Shown here: one piece after another, positions 53,679 to 62,194 of the stretch
Layout of the letters: each line of letters starts with the position of its first letter
Numbering within the stretch: the stretch's first letter is position 1
Assembly: GCA_964632505.1 (NCBI GenBank)
Contig: CAZWCE010000008.1
Span: 1-64,000, forward strand
Direction: 5' to 3'
Length of the DNA stretch: 64,000 nucleotides
Source: CAZWCE01 sp964632505
GTDB taxonomy: Bacteria > Planctomycetota > Planctomycetia > Pirellulales > Thermoguttaceae
Made by a program: the position numbers and the translations under genes
The notes under the pieces: model-generated
The model's database searches: none
Seen by the model: only the letters and a program-made list of their open reading frames with translations
What the model was told of the DNA's origin: nothing

Positions 53679-55019
53679 TCAATCGGCCCGGACGACGGGG
53701 AGATCCTCCCACCGGGTCGTGAAGCAGGGCGAGCGGAACGCGGCGCTTGGTTTCCAGGAGCGCTCGACGCCCTCGGCGGCGAAGAAGAGAGTTCCCGGGC
53801 CGAGCAGATCGTTGACCTGATCGAGCGTTCGCATCAGGCGATCTTCGGTCCGCTGTCGCTGTTCCATTTCGCCTTTTGGCCCTTCCTCCTCCGGATCGAA
53901 CAGATACTGTTGCGGTCGGACGCCTCCCCGGGGCTGGATGTCCAACAGCATGACGCCCGCCTTCTGGATCGCGTAGCCTTTGCGATAGATCCGTTCGAAG
54001 CCCTCCAGGGCGCGCGAGATGATCTTGCGGGTGCTGTCGGTCGGGATGCCGAATCCCATCGCGATGCCGTTGGAGTAGGAAGGTTGCTCGGTCATGAAGC
54101 GATTGGTGTTCATGTGAACATAGACGGCCGAAGCGAGTCCCTCCTGGGCGCGGAGTTTCTCGGCGCCCCGCGTGGCGAAGCTCGCCAGGGCCTGCCGGAG
54201 AGCATCCCGGTCGTCGGTCCGCTCACCGAAAGAACGCGAGACCTGAATGTTCTTCCTCGGCGGCGGCGCCTCTTCCCACTCCAGGCAGGGTTCTCCACGC
54301 AGTTCCCGCACCATCTTCTCCTGGACGATCGAGCAGTGCTTGCGCATCCACCAGGGTTCCGTTTCGGCCAGATCCAGGGCGGTGCGCAGCCCGAGCCGCT
54401 CGAAACGACGTCGGAGTCGGTGCCCCACGCCCCAAACATCGCCGATGGGAAAGTTTTGGAGATGCTCCCGGCGAACGGCCGGATCCATCAAACTGCAGGT
54501 GCCGCGTCCGTTCGACTTCGCCACGCGGTTGGCGGCCTTGGCGAGTGTCTTGGTCGGACCGATGCCCAGCGAGACGGGAATGCCGGTCCACTGCCGGATG
54601 GTGCGGACCATCGACTGCAGAAACGCTTCCCGCGCCGCTTCCACTCCGCCGGGAAGGTCCGGCGGAAGACGGTCGATGTCCGCGATGCCGGTGAATTCGA
54701 GAAACGCTTCGTCGATCGAGTAGATTTCGATCCGCGGCGTCCAATGCTTCAGCGCCTGCATGACGCGGCGGCTCATGTCGCCGTAGAACATGTAGTTGGA
54801 GGAGAAGACGGTCAGTTCGCCGGCTTCGGCCAGTCGCCGGATGCGGAAGTACGGTTCCCCCATCGGGATTCCCAACTTTTTCGCCTCGGCGGTTCGTGCC
54901 ACCACGCAGCCGTCGTTGTTCGAGAGCACCACGACCGCGCGCCCCTGAAGGTGCGGGCGAAAGACCTGCTCGCAGGAGGCGTAGAAACTGTTGCAGTCGA
55001 GCAGTCCGAAGATGCGCAT
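53679..55019 (-). CDS. umuC: Y-family DNA polymerase UmuC
   Basis: The protein has 446 residues from the ATG at 55019, with AGGAG 10 bp upstream; the open frame extends 38 codons more. The conserved N-terminus FGLLDCNSFYASCEQVF has catalytic Asp8, and YSIDEAFLEF supplies Asp103 and Glu104. VVLSNNDGCVVARTAEAKKLGI, split over about 30-50, is the UmuC substrate loop. A helix-hairpin-helix-like element (GDVWGVGHRLRRRFERLGL) follows, then the little-finger domain and the DUF4113-like C-terminus (GVMLLDIQPRGGVRPQQYLF). It performs translesion synthesis with UmuD. It follows umuD by 68 bp in the same operon. Confidence 0.94.
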   Translation of the reverse strand: MRIFGLLDCNSFYASCEQVFRPHLQGRAVVVLSNNDGCVVARTAEAKKLGIPMGEPYFRIRRLAEAGELTVFSSNYMFYGDMSRRVMQALKHWTPRIEIYSIDEAFLEFTGIADIDRLPPDLPGGVEAAREAFLQSMVRTIRQWTGIPVSLGIGPTKTLAKAANRVAKSNGRGTCSLMDPAVRREHLQNFPIGDVWGVGHRLRRRFERLGLRTALDLAETEPWWMRKHCSIVQEKMVRELRGEPCLEWEEAPPPRKNIQVSRSFGERTDDRDALRQALASFATRGAEKLRAQEGLASAVYVHMNTNRFMTEQPSYSNGIAMGFGIPTDSTRKIISRALEGFERIYRKGYAIQKAGVMLLDIQPRGGVRPQQYLFDPEEEGPKGEMEQRQRTEDRLMRTLDQVNDLLGPGTLFFAAEGVERSWKPSAAFRSPCFTTRWEDLPVVRAD

Positions 55020-55087
55020 CGTGAAAAGCTCCTCTTCCGCACAATGGAGGCATGGAAGGGGGAAAAAATCGTCGGTGGCTTGCGGCG

Positions 55088-55603
55088 TTAGACCTGGTGG
55101 ATCACATGCCGGACGACGCCCCAGACATCGCATTCGATATCTTCATAGATCCGGATTTTCCGGTATCGGCGATTTTCGGGCCGAAGCTCCATCTTTCCTC
55201 GACTGAAGGCGAGTCGCTTGACGGTGAATTCCCCGTCGACCACCGCGATGACGATATCGCCATGATCCGCTTTCTTGCTTCGGTCGACCACGAGCAGATC
55301 ATCGGGAAAAATGCCGGCCCCGGTCATCGATTCCCCGGCGACGCGGACGAAAAAGGTGGATGAGGGATTGCTGACCAGATGGGCGTTCAGATCGAGCATC
55401 TCGGCGGGATTGTCCTCCGCCGGCGAGGGAAAGCCCGCCTGGACTCGGCTGTCATACAGCGGATACTTCCCCCCCTTGGTCTCGATGAACTTCATGATCT
55501 TGTTGACCATGTTCGCCGGAACGCGAATCGCCTTGGTCGGCGTGCCGAATTTGCCGGTCCCCTTCGGACGCCCGGCTCCTTTGCGTTTACCTCCTCGTGG
55601 CAT
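55088..55603 (-). CDS. umuD: UmuD-like self-cleaving S24 peptidase with basic N-terminal extension
   Basis: The protein has 171 residues; typical UmuD has about 140. The extra N-terminus (about 1-30, with KRKGAGRPKGTGKFGTPTK) is very basic and has an AT-hook-like GRPKG. The UmuD region has the self-cleavage site Ala56-Gly57 (VQAGFPSP), catalytic Ser92 in VAGESMTGAGI and Lys129 in EFTVKRL. RecA-stimulated cleavage would give the active form for UmuC. The first 48 residues also include an amphipathic segment (VPANMVNKIMKFIETKGGKY). It is the first gene of the operon, with a promoter at 55801-55773. Confidence 0.93.
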   Translation of the reverse strand: MPRGGKRKGAGRPKGTGKFGTPTKAIRVPANMVNKIMKFIETKGGKYPLYDSRVQAGFPSPAEDNPAEMLDLNAHLVSNPSSTFFVRVAGESMTGAGIFPDDLLVVDRSKKADHGDIVIAVVDGEFTVKRLAFSRGKMELRPENRRYRKIRIYEDIECDVWGVVRHVIHQV

Positions 55604-55772
55604 GGTATGGTTTCCTTTCTCATAAGAACAAGCGGAAATCTTCCCATCGCGCGATTGGGCAATCGATCGATGGCCGTCCCCCCGGCGAAACGCGGCGATT
55701 TCGCTTCCCCCCTTCGAGAATCGATTTGCCGAATAAAACGCCGGGAAGAACCCCTAAAACCCTATGATGGTG

Positions 55773-55801
55773 ATAATATCGTACGCATATCATCTTTTCA
55801 A
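55773..55801 (-). promoter_or_regulatory. umuDC promoter with overlapping inverted-repeat operator
   Basis: On the minus strand, TTGAAA (55801-55796), 17 bp, TATTAT (55778-55773); 5 of 6 matches at each hexamer. The spacer and minus-10 are covered by an imperfect inverted repeat at 55772-55794, centred on CGTACG (GATAATATCGT then ACGCATATCATC, one bulge). A repressor such as LexA bound there would block the promoter. It does not match the enterobacterial CTGT-N8-ACAG or the Bacillus GAAC-N4-GTTC box. Confidence 0.6.
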
Positions 55802-55933
55802 GAACCGAATCGATATTTTTGGAAAATTAAACAATTTTCAAACAAAAAACTCATCGGGCTCGTCGCGATGCTGATCACCCGGCTTTCAAAAAAACAAAAG
55901 CCGTCCTCCCACGAACCCCCCGGGATGGAGGAT

Positions 55934-55962
55934 TCGCTTTTCGGTTCCGCATGCCTTATAAT
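55934..55962 (+). promoter_or_regulatory. Promoter candidate for the Tat-secreted Gfo/Idh gene
   Basis: A perfect TATAAT (55957-55962) lies 74 bp before the ATG at 56037. The minus-35 region (near 55933-55939) is a poor match. No gene lies in 55604-56036. Confidence 0.4.
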
Positions 55963-56036
55963 GGTTTTCCGTCACGGAGTCGGCAAGGACAAGGTTTCGT
56001 TTTCATCTCGAATGATCGGGAAATGAAGGAGTGCGG

Positions 56037-57401
56037 ATGCAGCGTCGAGATTTTTTGAAATCGTCACTGGCCGCGGCCGGTTCGGCGTGGACGATCGTGG
56101 AGTGCGCGAGGGCCGAAGAGGAAAAAAACGTCTCTCCGGAAGAAAAATCGGCGGGGAACCCCTTCCTGGAAGTAGAAGGTCTCCAGGTCGCCTTCCTCGG
56201 TTTGGGGGCCCAAGGAAGAACGCTTCTCGACGCCGTCATGCCGCTCTCGGGCATCCGGATCGCCGCCCTTTGCGACGCATGGCCCTTTCGGCTCCGCGCG
56301 GCCGAGTATTATCTCCAGATGTACGATCGTCCCGCCGCCACTTATACCGACTATCGAACGATGCTCGAAAAGGAGAAGTCGCTCGATGCGGTGATCCTCG
56401 CCACCCCCGATTTCTGCCACGCCGAGCAGACGGTCGCCTGTCTCGAAGCGGGAAAGGCCGTCTATTGCGAAGCGGTCATGGCCGACACCCTCGAGGGGGC
56501 CCGTTCGATGGTCCGAGCGAGTCGTCGGACGAAATTACCGCTTCAGATCGGCCACCAACGGCGAAGCAGTCCGCTGTATCGTCATGTGTTGGAGAAACTC
56601 ATTCGCGGAGCCCGTCTCTTCGGCCGACTGACGCACCTGGAGACGCGGTGGAATCGTCCCCTCGAGTCGCCCGCCGGTTGGCCCCGTCGCCACGAAATGT
56701 CCGAGAAACAGCTTCAGAAGCTCGGCTATGAAAACATGCACCAGTATTGCAACTGGCGATACTTCCGGAAGTATTCGCCCGGCGCTTGTGCCTTTCATCT
56801 TGCGCAGCAGCTCGACGTCGCCGACTGGTTCCTCGAGACGGCCCCCGAGGGCTTGATCACCGACGGGGGAAACGACGTATACACCGATCGCGAGAATCCC
56901 GACAATCTTTCGGTGCTGCTCGATTACCCGATGTCGGAGGGGATATTGCGGGCCAACAGCCAAGTGGTGCTGACTTCCAGCGGAGGATTCGACCGCAATT
57001 TCGAGCATTTTCTCGGGCTCGACGGTTCGGTCCAGATGACCGAGAACCCCGATTGGACCCGGATCTTCCGGGAACCGTATGCCCCCGAGTGGAACACCAT
57101 TCTCGGGCAAGGCGATCTGGTCGCCGTCGGAGGAGAGGAGCCCTCTTCGGGGGATCCGTCGGGAGGCTTCGTCGTCAGCGAGACGAGCACGTTGACCTGC
57201 TATCGAGTGCCGATCGTGCTGGAATCGTCTGTCTATCAGCCGCATCTGGAGAATTTCTTCGCGGCGGTTCGCGCCGAGCAAACGCTCCATGCCCCGGCGG
57301 AGACGGCCTATCGGGCGACGGTGCCGGCACTGCGTTCCCGACGGGAGGACGCCCGGGAAAAAAGGGTGAAGCTCGCTCAATCGGATTTCCGCGTCGAATG
57401 A
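56037..57401 (+). CDS. Tat-secreted Gfo/Idh/MocA-family protein with altered active-site motif
   Basis: The protein has 454 residues from the ATG at 56037, 5 bp after AAGGAG; a GTG at 56031 is less likely. The Tat signal is QRRDFLKSSLAAAGSA. The NAD-binding motif VAFLGLGAQGRTLL (GxGxxG) is intact at about 50-63. At the usual EKP position the sequence is YCEAVMADTLE, so the lysine is replaced. Later blocks GHQRRSSPLYRHV and FHLAQQLDVADWFLETAPEG are typical of secreted planctomycete Gfo/Idh proteins, which likely bind and modify sugars outside the cytoplasm. It is convergent with the NIPSNAP gene. Confidence 0.82.
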   Translation: MQRRDFLKSSLAAAGSAWTIVECARAEEEKNVSPEEKSAGNPFLEVEGLQVAFLGLGAQGRTLLDAVMPLSGIRIAALCDAWPFRLRAAEYYLQMYDRPAATYTDYRTMLEKEKSLDAVILATPDFCHAEQTVACLEAGKAVYCEAVMADTLEGARSMVRASRRTKLPLQIGHQRRSSPLYRHVLEKLIRGARLFGRLTHLETRWNRPLESPAGWPRRHEMSEKQLQKLGYENMHQYCNWRYFRKYSPGACAFHLAQQLDVADWFLETAPEGLITDGGNDVYTDRENPDNLSVLLDYPMSEGILRANSQVVLTSSGGFDRNFEHFLGLDGSVQMTENPDWTRIFREPYAPEWNTILGQGDLVAVGGEEPSSGDPSGGFVVSETSTLTCYRVPIVLESSVYQPHLENFFAAVRAEQTLHAPAETAYRATVPALRSRREDAREKRVKLAQSDFRVE

Positions 57402-57457
57402 TCCGGTCGGGACGGCGGAAGCAAAACTCCTCTTGGGCCACGTTGGTTCCGGAGCGC

Positions 57458-57492
57458 AAAAAAAGCGGGATTCCCGAAAAGGGGAACCCCGC
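57458..57492 (-). terminator. Rho-independent terminator after the NIPSNAP gene
   Basis: On the minus strand, a GCGGG-x-TTCCC stem-loop (57492-57465; 10 pairs, one mismatch, short A-rich loop) is followed by TTTTTTT (57464-57458). It lies about 75 bp past the NIPSNAP stop. On the plus strand it is 57-91 bp past the Gfo/Idh stop and may serve both genes. Confidence 0.8.
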
Positions 57493-57565
57493 CAGTCCGT
57501 AGGGGCGTTACCGATCGTCGTGGCGCATCGTCCAAGGTGTTCGGGAAAAGGTGGAAGGGAGACGG

Positions 57566-58375
57566 CTAGATTTGCGAGCCGTTCGACGGCTTGAGCAAGA
57601 TGTTGGTGATCTTATTCGCCGTGTCCTTGTACTGAGGATCGCTGCTGATCTCTTTCCACTTTGGATGGTTGATGAACTTCTTCCAGTTGGCGTTCTTGGC
57701 GTCCATATTTTCGAAGCTGAGCATGTAGGTCAGATTCGGCATGCGGTCGCCGAAGAGCGTTTCGCCGAAGAAGACCGGATCCAAGCCGGTTTCGCGGAAG
57801 ATTTCCAGTTCGCCGCCCTGATCGAACATGAAGATCTTCTTGGCGTTCCGCTCGATGTTGTAGCTGTTGTAGATGCGGAGCTGCAGGACGCGATCGGGCG
57901 AGGTGGTGGGAACCTCGACCTTGGGAGCGTTTTCGAACCCGTGCAACAGGGCGCTTTCGAAAGTGTCGTAGATGGGGTCGTTCATCGGCGTTTCGAACAA
58001 CGCGCCGGCCTCTTGCATGAAGGTTCCGTCGGCCAGCAGCCGGGTGGTGCTCATGGCGATCGATTCCAGCGATTGGTGCGGCAGAATGACAAAGACCTGC
58101 TTTGCCCAGATCGGATCGGCCTTGTCTCCGGGATTCATGTCCGAATCGCAGTAGAAGACGCCGACCGGCTTGATCCCCTGGCGATTCCAGGCCGGAACTC
58201 CGGCGGTGTCGAGAATTTCCACCAGCTTGTGTTTCTTCTCCATCGTGCCGCAGGTGTAGGTCCGCAACTCGATGAAGTCCTTCGCCTCCGAAAGCTCTCC
58301 GCCCCGCACGCCGCGCAGCGCGGCCGCGGAAAGGCCCGCCGCACAGGATGCCGCTAGAAAATCTCGTCGTTTCAT
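57566..58375 (-). CDS. Tat-secreted NIPSNAP-family protein
   Basis: The protein has 269 residues. The Tat-like signal is MKRRDFLAASCAAGLSAAAL. Two NIPSNAP (dimeric alpha/beta-barrel) repeats follow: DFIELRTYTCGTMEKKHKLV (about 33-52) with FYCDSD and KQVFVILPHQSLESI, and VLQLRIYNSYNIERNAKKIF (about 163-182) with TYMLSFENMDAKNANWKKFI. The fold often serves oxygenases or binding proteins; the ligand is unknown. It is transcribed alone with its own terminator. Secreted NIPSNAP proteins of this two-repeat type are frequent in planctomycetes. Confidence 0.85.
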   Translation of the reverse strand: MKRRDFLAASCAAGLSAAALRGVRGGELSEAKDFIELRTYTCGTMEKKHKLVEILDTAGVPAWNRQGIKPVGVFYCDSDMNPGDKADPIWAKQVFVILPHQSLESIAMSTTRLLADGTFMQEAGALFETPMNDPIYDTFESALLHGFENAPKVEVPTTSPDRVLQLRIYNSYNIERNAKKIFMFDQGGELEIFRETGLDPVFFGETLFGDRMPNLTYMLSFENMDAKNANWKKFINHPKWKEISSDPQYKDTANKITNILLKPSNGSQI

Positions 58376-58543
58376 AATCCCGGGTCTCCTCTATCTGAAA
58401 GTAACTTCGGCAAACGGGGTTCGTGACCAAATCCCATCTCGTCCCCCTCGGGCGCGTGATGTAACGCCTATCATAGCGAGTGGGGCCGGGGGCGTCAAAT
58501 CTCCCGATTTCGAAAAAAACGGACCTCCCTCATTGGAGGGAAA

Positions 58544-59470
58544 TTATCCACCGGTATTGGGTTGGAAATAGACCTCTTCGTAAGGCTGGATGACGACGAA
58601 TCCCTCACCTCGGAAGACCATCTGGAACGATTCGCCGCTGCCCCGTCCGAAGAAGGTCTTCAGGGTGATGTCGGTGCGGATTTCCGGTTGCAGCGTTCCG
58701 GACCAGGCGACCGTGGCGTTCGGATCGGTCATGACCGGCTGATCGGGAGTGACCATCAGCGTCAGGGGTTCGTAATGCGTGGTGATGGCGATCATGCCGG
58801 TGCCTTCCAGCCGGACGTTGAACAGCCCGCCGGCGAGCATCGCCGAAATACGCTTGAGCATCTTGATGTCCCAGTCGATGCATTCCTCGAACGCCATCAC
58901 GTCGTTGCCGTTGACGTAGATCGACTCGTTGTTCAGTTGCAGAATCTGCACCTTCTTTCCTTCGTCGGCCAAGTAGAGCGTGCCTTTGCCCTCGGCCCGC
59001 GTCAATCGCGTTCCCTCGCCGGTGAACGCCTTTTTGAGGAACTTGCCGACGCCCTTTTCGAGGATCTTCTCCCGCTCGAAACGGATATCGCCCAAGTAGG
59101 CGACCATCGAACCGGTCTTCGTCCAGAGCGAACCTTCGAGATTCACTTCCAGAAAACGGGGGCTCTCCAGCTCGAAGAGCCCCTGGCCGCGATCTTTCTG
59201 GCGGGTTTTCTCGACGAACTCCTCGATGGAGTAACGTTGTTCCGCATTGAAGTTGTCTTGCGGGGGAATATTTTGCGACATGGCAGACTCTCCTTCAGTC
59301 GTTTGAGAATCGGATGAAGTGGTGGTCGCGCCGGGCATACCGCCGGGGGAATCGGGTCGTGGGACCACGCATTCTCCGCCACATTCCGGGCAGCGGATGC
59401 TCCTTCCAGCGAGTTCCGGGCGGACCTTCATCGGATGGTTGCAATGCGGGCACCGCATGTAAATCGCCAT
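58544..59470 (-). CDS. AIM24-family protein with N-terminal zinc ribbon
   Basis: The protein has 308 residues. The first 35 residues are a zinc ribbon (RCPHC at Cys7/Cys10 and RCPECGGEC at Cys27/Cys30, with one more Cys at 34), then a Ser/Thr/Gly-rich linker to about 75. The remainder (about 85-300) is the AIM24/TrpRNA-like beta-helix (SPRFLEVNLEGSLWTKTGSM, TRAEGKGTLYLADEGKKVQI, ISAMLAGGLFNVRLEGTGMI, VMTDPNATVAWSGTLQPEIR). AIM24 domains occur in many bacteria; their role is unclear. No signal peptide is visible, so it should be cytoplasmic. The gene is divergent from the hopanoid genes across a 489-bp region. Confidence 0.82.
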   Translation of the reverse strand: MAIYMRCPHCNHPMKVRPELAGRSIRCPECGGECVVPRPDSPGGMPGATTTSSDSQTTEGESAMSQNIPPQDNFNAEQRYSIEEFVEKTRQKDRGQGLFELESPRFLEVNLEGSLWTKTGSMVAYLGDIRFEREKILEKGVGKFLKKAFTGEGTRLTRAEGKGTLYLADEGKKVQILQLNNESIYVNGNDVMAFEECIDWDIKMLKRISAMLAGGLFNVRLEGTGMIAITTHYEPLTLMVTPDQPVMTDPNATVAWSGTLQPEIRTDITLKTFFGRGSGESFQMVFRGEGFVVIQPYEEVYFQPNTGG

Positions 59471-59708
59471 CGTTCGGACTCCGGGGGATTATTCTTATTC
59501 GAGAAGAGGGGAGATACCCTTGGGAGGTACCTTTGGAAAAGACTTCTCCTTTTTTAGGGGCCGTCGGCCTGCAAATCAACCCATGCCCCGACTTTTCTTT
59601 CGCCGTGAGAGAGGAAATATTGGCGAACGATTCGAATTGAAGAAGGATTGCCCCCGGAAAGTGCGACTTTTTCGTTTTCATCGGCCCTTGCCGCCGGGAG
59701 AGTTGACG

Positions 59709-59737
59709 TTGTGAAAAACCGGGGAGTGTGGTAGAAT
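59709..59737 (+). promoter_or_regulatory. Promoter candidate for the hopanoid gene pair
   Basis: TTGTGA (59709-59714), 17 bp, TAGAAT (59732-59737); 4 and 5 of 6 matches. It is about 220 bp before the ATG at 59960. The rest of 59471-59959 carries no gene that I can support. Confidence 0.45.
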
Positions 59738-59959
59738 TCGCGGCATCGCACGGCGAGTCGCCCAGGTGGGTCCGGTCTCGGTGAAGCGCCTTCCCGGCAG
59801 GGATCGCCGTTGGAGCTGCTTCCATCGAAAACCCCCGGAATGATGCCGCACCCGGGTGACCGTGAAACAAGGATGTTTCGCGGCCGAAAGACTCGCTCTC
59901 TTTTCGCGTCGCCTGCCGATCGGGTAGGCTTCCCTCGAGAATTCAAGGATGAATTCGCC

Positions 59960-62137
59960 ATGAACGACCGGTTTTCCGCGGGGGCTCCGTCCTCCGGCCG
60001 ATGGACATTCTCGTTGACCACCTCGTCCGTGTCGGACACCGAGTTTCAAGAGGACGCCTTCCTGCAGTCGCTCCGATCGGCGATTTCCCGAGGGCGGCAT
60101 CACCTGCTTCGCGAACAGACGACGGAGGGTTGCTGGCGGGAATCGCCTCGGGAGTCCGCCGAGTGGGAGAGCGAGGCGATTCTGGCCGAGGTCTTTCTCG
60201 GTCGGGGCGATTCCGAGTTGGCCCGAAGTTGCGCCGCCCGACTGGAAGCGATGCAACAGGACGACGGCCGTTGGGTGGAGGCGAACGCATCGGGAAGCGA
60301 TCTCGACGCGACGCTCAAGGGCTATTTCGCGATGAAAATATCCGGCCGCGACGGCGGCGATCGGGCGATGCGGCGGGCCCGAAAGTGGATTCTCGCCTCC
60401 GGCGGCGCCGATCGAAGCGGCGCGATCACACGCTTATTTTTCGCTGCATTGGGGCAAATTCCCTATGAATGCCTCGGAGCCGTTTTCCCGGTCTTCGGGA
60501 GAAGATCGACCCCGAAAACCGCTTTGGACCGACTGTTGCGGCTGGCGATGGGCGTTTTCTTCTGGAATCGGCCTGTTCAGGCGGTGCCGCCCGAGTGCGG
60601 CATTCGGGAACTTTTCCTCGAAGTGCCAAGCCGATGGTGCCGCGGTGGGACGGATTCGCCGCAAAGCCGTCGGGCGTCTTCGGTCGGACGTTTCCGGCAC
60701 CCGCTGCGAAACGGCATCATCCGCTTGCTGCGAACGATCACGCCTCCGCTGTTGCGGAACCACTGCAAATCTCGGTCGATCGCCGAACTGACCGCCTTCA
60801 GCCAGGAGAACTCGCTTTCGATCGAATCAATGCTCTGGGGCATGATGGCGGGCCGGGTTCTGGGTCTCGAGGAAGATCATCCGGCGATGGCCGCCTTCCG
60901 GGAGAAGTTGCAGGCATGCGTCGAATCGACCGAGGAGTCCCCGGCGGAGATTCTCCCGATCGGACCGAAGATTCGCCCGATTCGGCTCGCACAGCCGTCG
61001 ATCCCACTACGCCGAACGAGCGAGGTGGTCGGCGCGCTTCGGGAAAGCGGATCCCGGAAGGCTTGTCCCCAAGTGGACGAGGCGGTCCGTTGGTTCCTTT
61101 CCCAATCGATCGAAGAAACCGCGGGGGGTCGTTCGGAAACCGGAACCCGCGGGACTGTGCGCGGCCGAGCCGTTCGGGTAAGATGGGGCCGAACCAGGTT
61201 CGGGGAGCGGGAGACGACCGAGCGGATCGCCCTGCTTTTGAAGTTGCTTTCTCCGGAGCTTCCTGCCGAGGACGAAGGACATTTGCCCGCCGATTTGCGT
61301 TTCCTGCATCAGGAGCGTTGCGGGAGTCGGGACGCAGCGCATCGCCGGGTGTGCGATTTTTCTGAAAAGCAGGCCACGATCGAGCTTTCTCGGAAACGAC
61401 TGATGGCACGCCAGAAGCGGGACGGCAGTTGGTCATCGTCGTGCCGGAAGGGATCTTCCTCGGGCATTGGCGATCGAATCGCGATGACGTGCGACGCGCT
61501 CGAAGCACTGCTCTGTTCAGGATCGCGTCCGGAGGATGTTTCGATTCGCCGAGGGGTGCGTTTTTTGAAACGATCGCAAGCGGCCGATGGAAGCTGGCCG
61601 TCGCCGAACCACGTTTCCCGGACGGGACAGGTTCTCTCGGTGCTGCGTTCCGCCGGTTTGGAAGCGGACGACTCGACGATCGCCGCCGGGGCGAACTGGC
61701 TCCTCTCCTGCCGGCGGGAGGGGGGAGGCTGGTCGGAGGAAGCCTCTCGGGAAAAGACGGAATCTGCTTCGGTGGAAACGACGGCCCGGGCCGTTCTGGG
61801 ATTGCTGTTCGCGGCGAGATGCGAGACCTCGGCGGTGAAAGACGGAATCGCGTTTTTGATGGCTCGACAGGCGGAAGACGGAAGTTGGGAGGCGGCGGAG
61901 ATTGCCGAGGATCCTCCTTCGTCGCTGACTTCTTCAGCGATGACGCTCCGTGCCCTGGCTCGGTTCGCCCGACTTCAACACCGCGAGCGTCGTCGGGAAC
62001 AGGCGGCCGAGATCTTGCAGATGACGCCGATCCGGATTCATGACCCCGGCGAGCGAAGCCGAGAAGTCGAGGAGGCGGCCGACCTCTTTCGACCGGAAAC
62101 GCCCCGATGGAGTCCCCGTCTTTTTCGCGGTGAGTGA
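59960..62137 (+). CDS. Squalene-hopene cyclase-like protein lacking the DXDD catalytic motif
   Basis: The protein has 725 residues from the ATG at 59960 with AAGGA upstream; the frame is open to a TTG at 59810 without support. It aligns along its length with squalene-hopene cyclases: LREQTTEGCWRESP with EAILAEVFLGRGDSELA, then LEAMQQDDGRW, SDLDATLKGYFAMKISG and RKWILASGGADRSGAITRLF (about 47-160), then MLWGMMAGRVLGLEEDHP (about 291-308). QW-type repeats occur near the C-terminus (MARQKRDGSWSS, LKRSQAADGSWPSP, LMARQAEDGSWEAA). Where the cyclase acid motif DXDDTA should be, residues 416-421 read ERETTE. The usual C-terminal GTGFP-type block is absent. It is upstream of hpnH by 57 bp, so a role in hopanoid or related lipid handling is likely. 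Confidence 0.78.
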   Translation: MNDRFSAGAPSSGRWTFSLTTSSVSDTEFQEDAFLQSLRSAISRGRHHLLREQTTEGCWRESPRESAEWESEAILAEVFLGRGDSELARSCAARLEAMQQDDGRWVEANASGSDLDATLKGYFAMKISGRDGGDRAMRRARKWILASGGADRSGAITRLFFAALGQIPYECLGAVFPVFGRRSTPKTALDRLLRLAMGVFFWNRPVQAVPPECGIRELFLEVPSRWCRGGTDSPQSRRASSVGRFRHPLRNGIIRLLRTITPPLLRNHCKSRSIAELTAFSQENSLSIESMLWGMMAGRVLGLEEDHPAMAAFREKLQACVESTEESPAEILPIGPKIRPIRLAQPSIPLRRTSEVVGALRESGSRKACPQVDEAVRWFLSQSIEETAGGRSETGTRGTVRGRAVRVRWGRTRFGERETTERIALLLKLLSPELPAEDEGHLPADLRFLHQERCGSRDAAHRRVCDFSEKQATIELSRKRLMARQKRDGSWSSSCRKGSSSGIGDRIAMTCDALEALLCSGSRPEDVSIRRGVRFLKRSQAADGSWPSPNHVSRTGQVLSVLRSAGLEADDSTIAAGANWLLSCRREGGGWSEEASREKTESASVETTARAVLGLLFAARCETSAVKDGIAFLMARQAEDGSWEAAEIAEDPPSSLTSSAMTLRALARFARLQHRERRREQAAEILQMTPIRIHDPGERSREVEEAADLFRPETPRWSPRLFRGE

Positions 62138-62194
62138 TGCTGACGAGCGGCTGGTCCAGCCGAACCTCCTCTCCATATTTTCACGAAAGATCTC

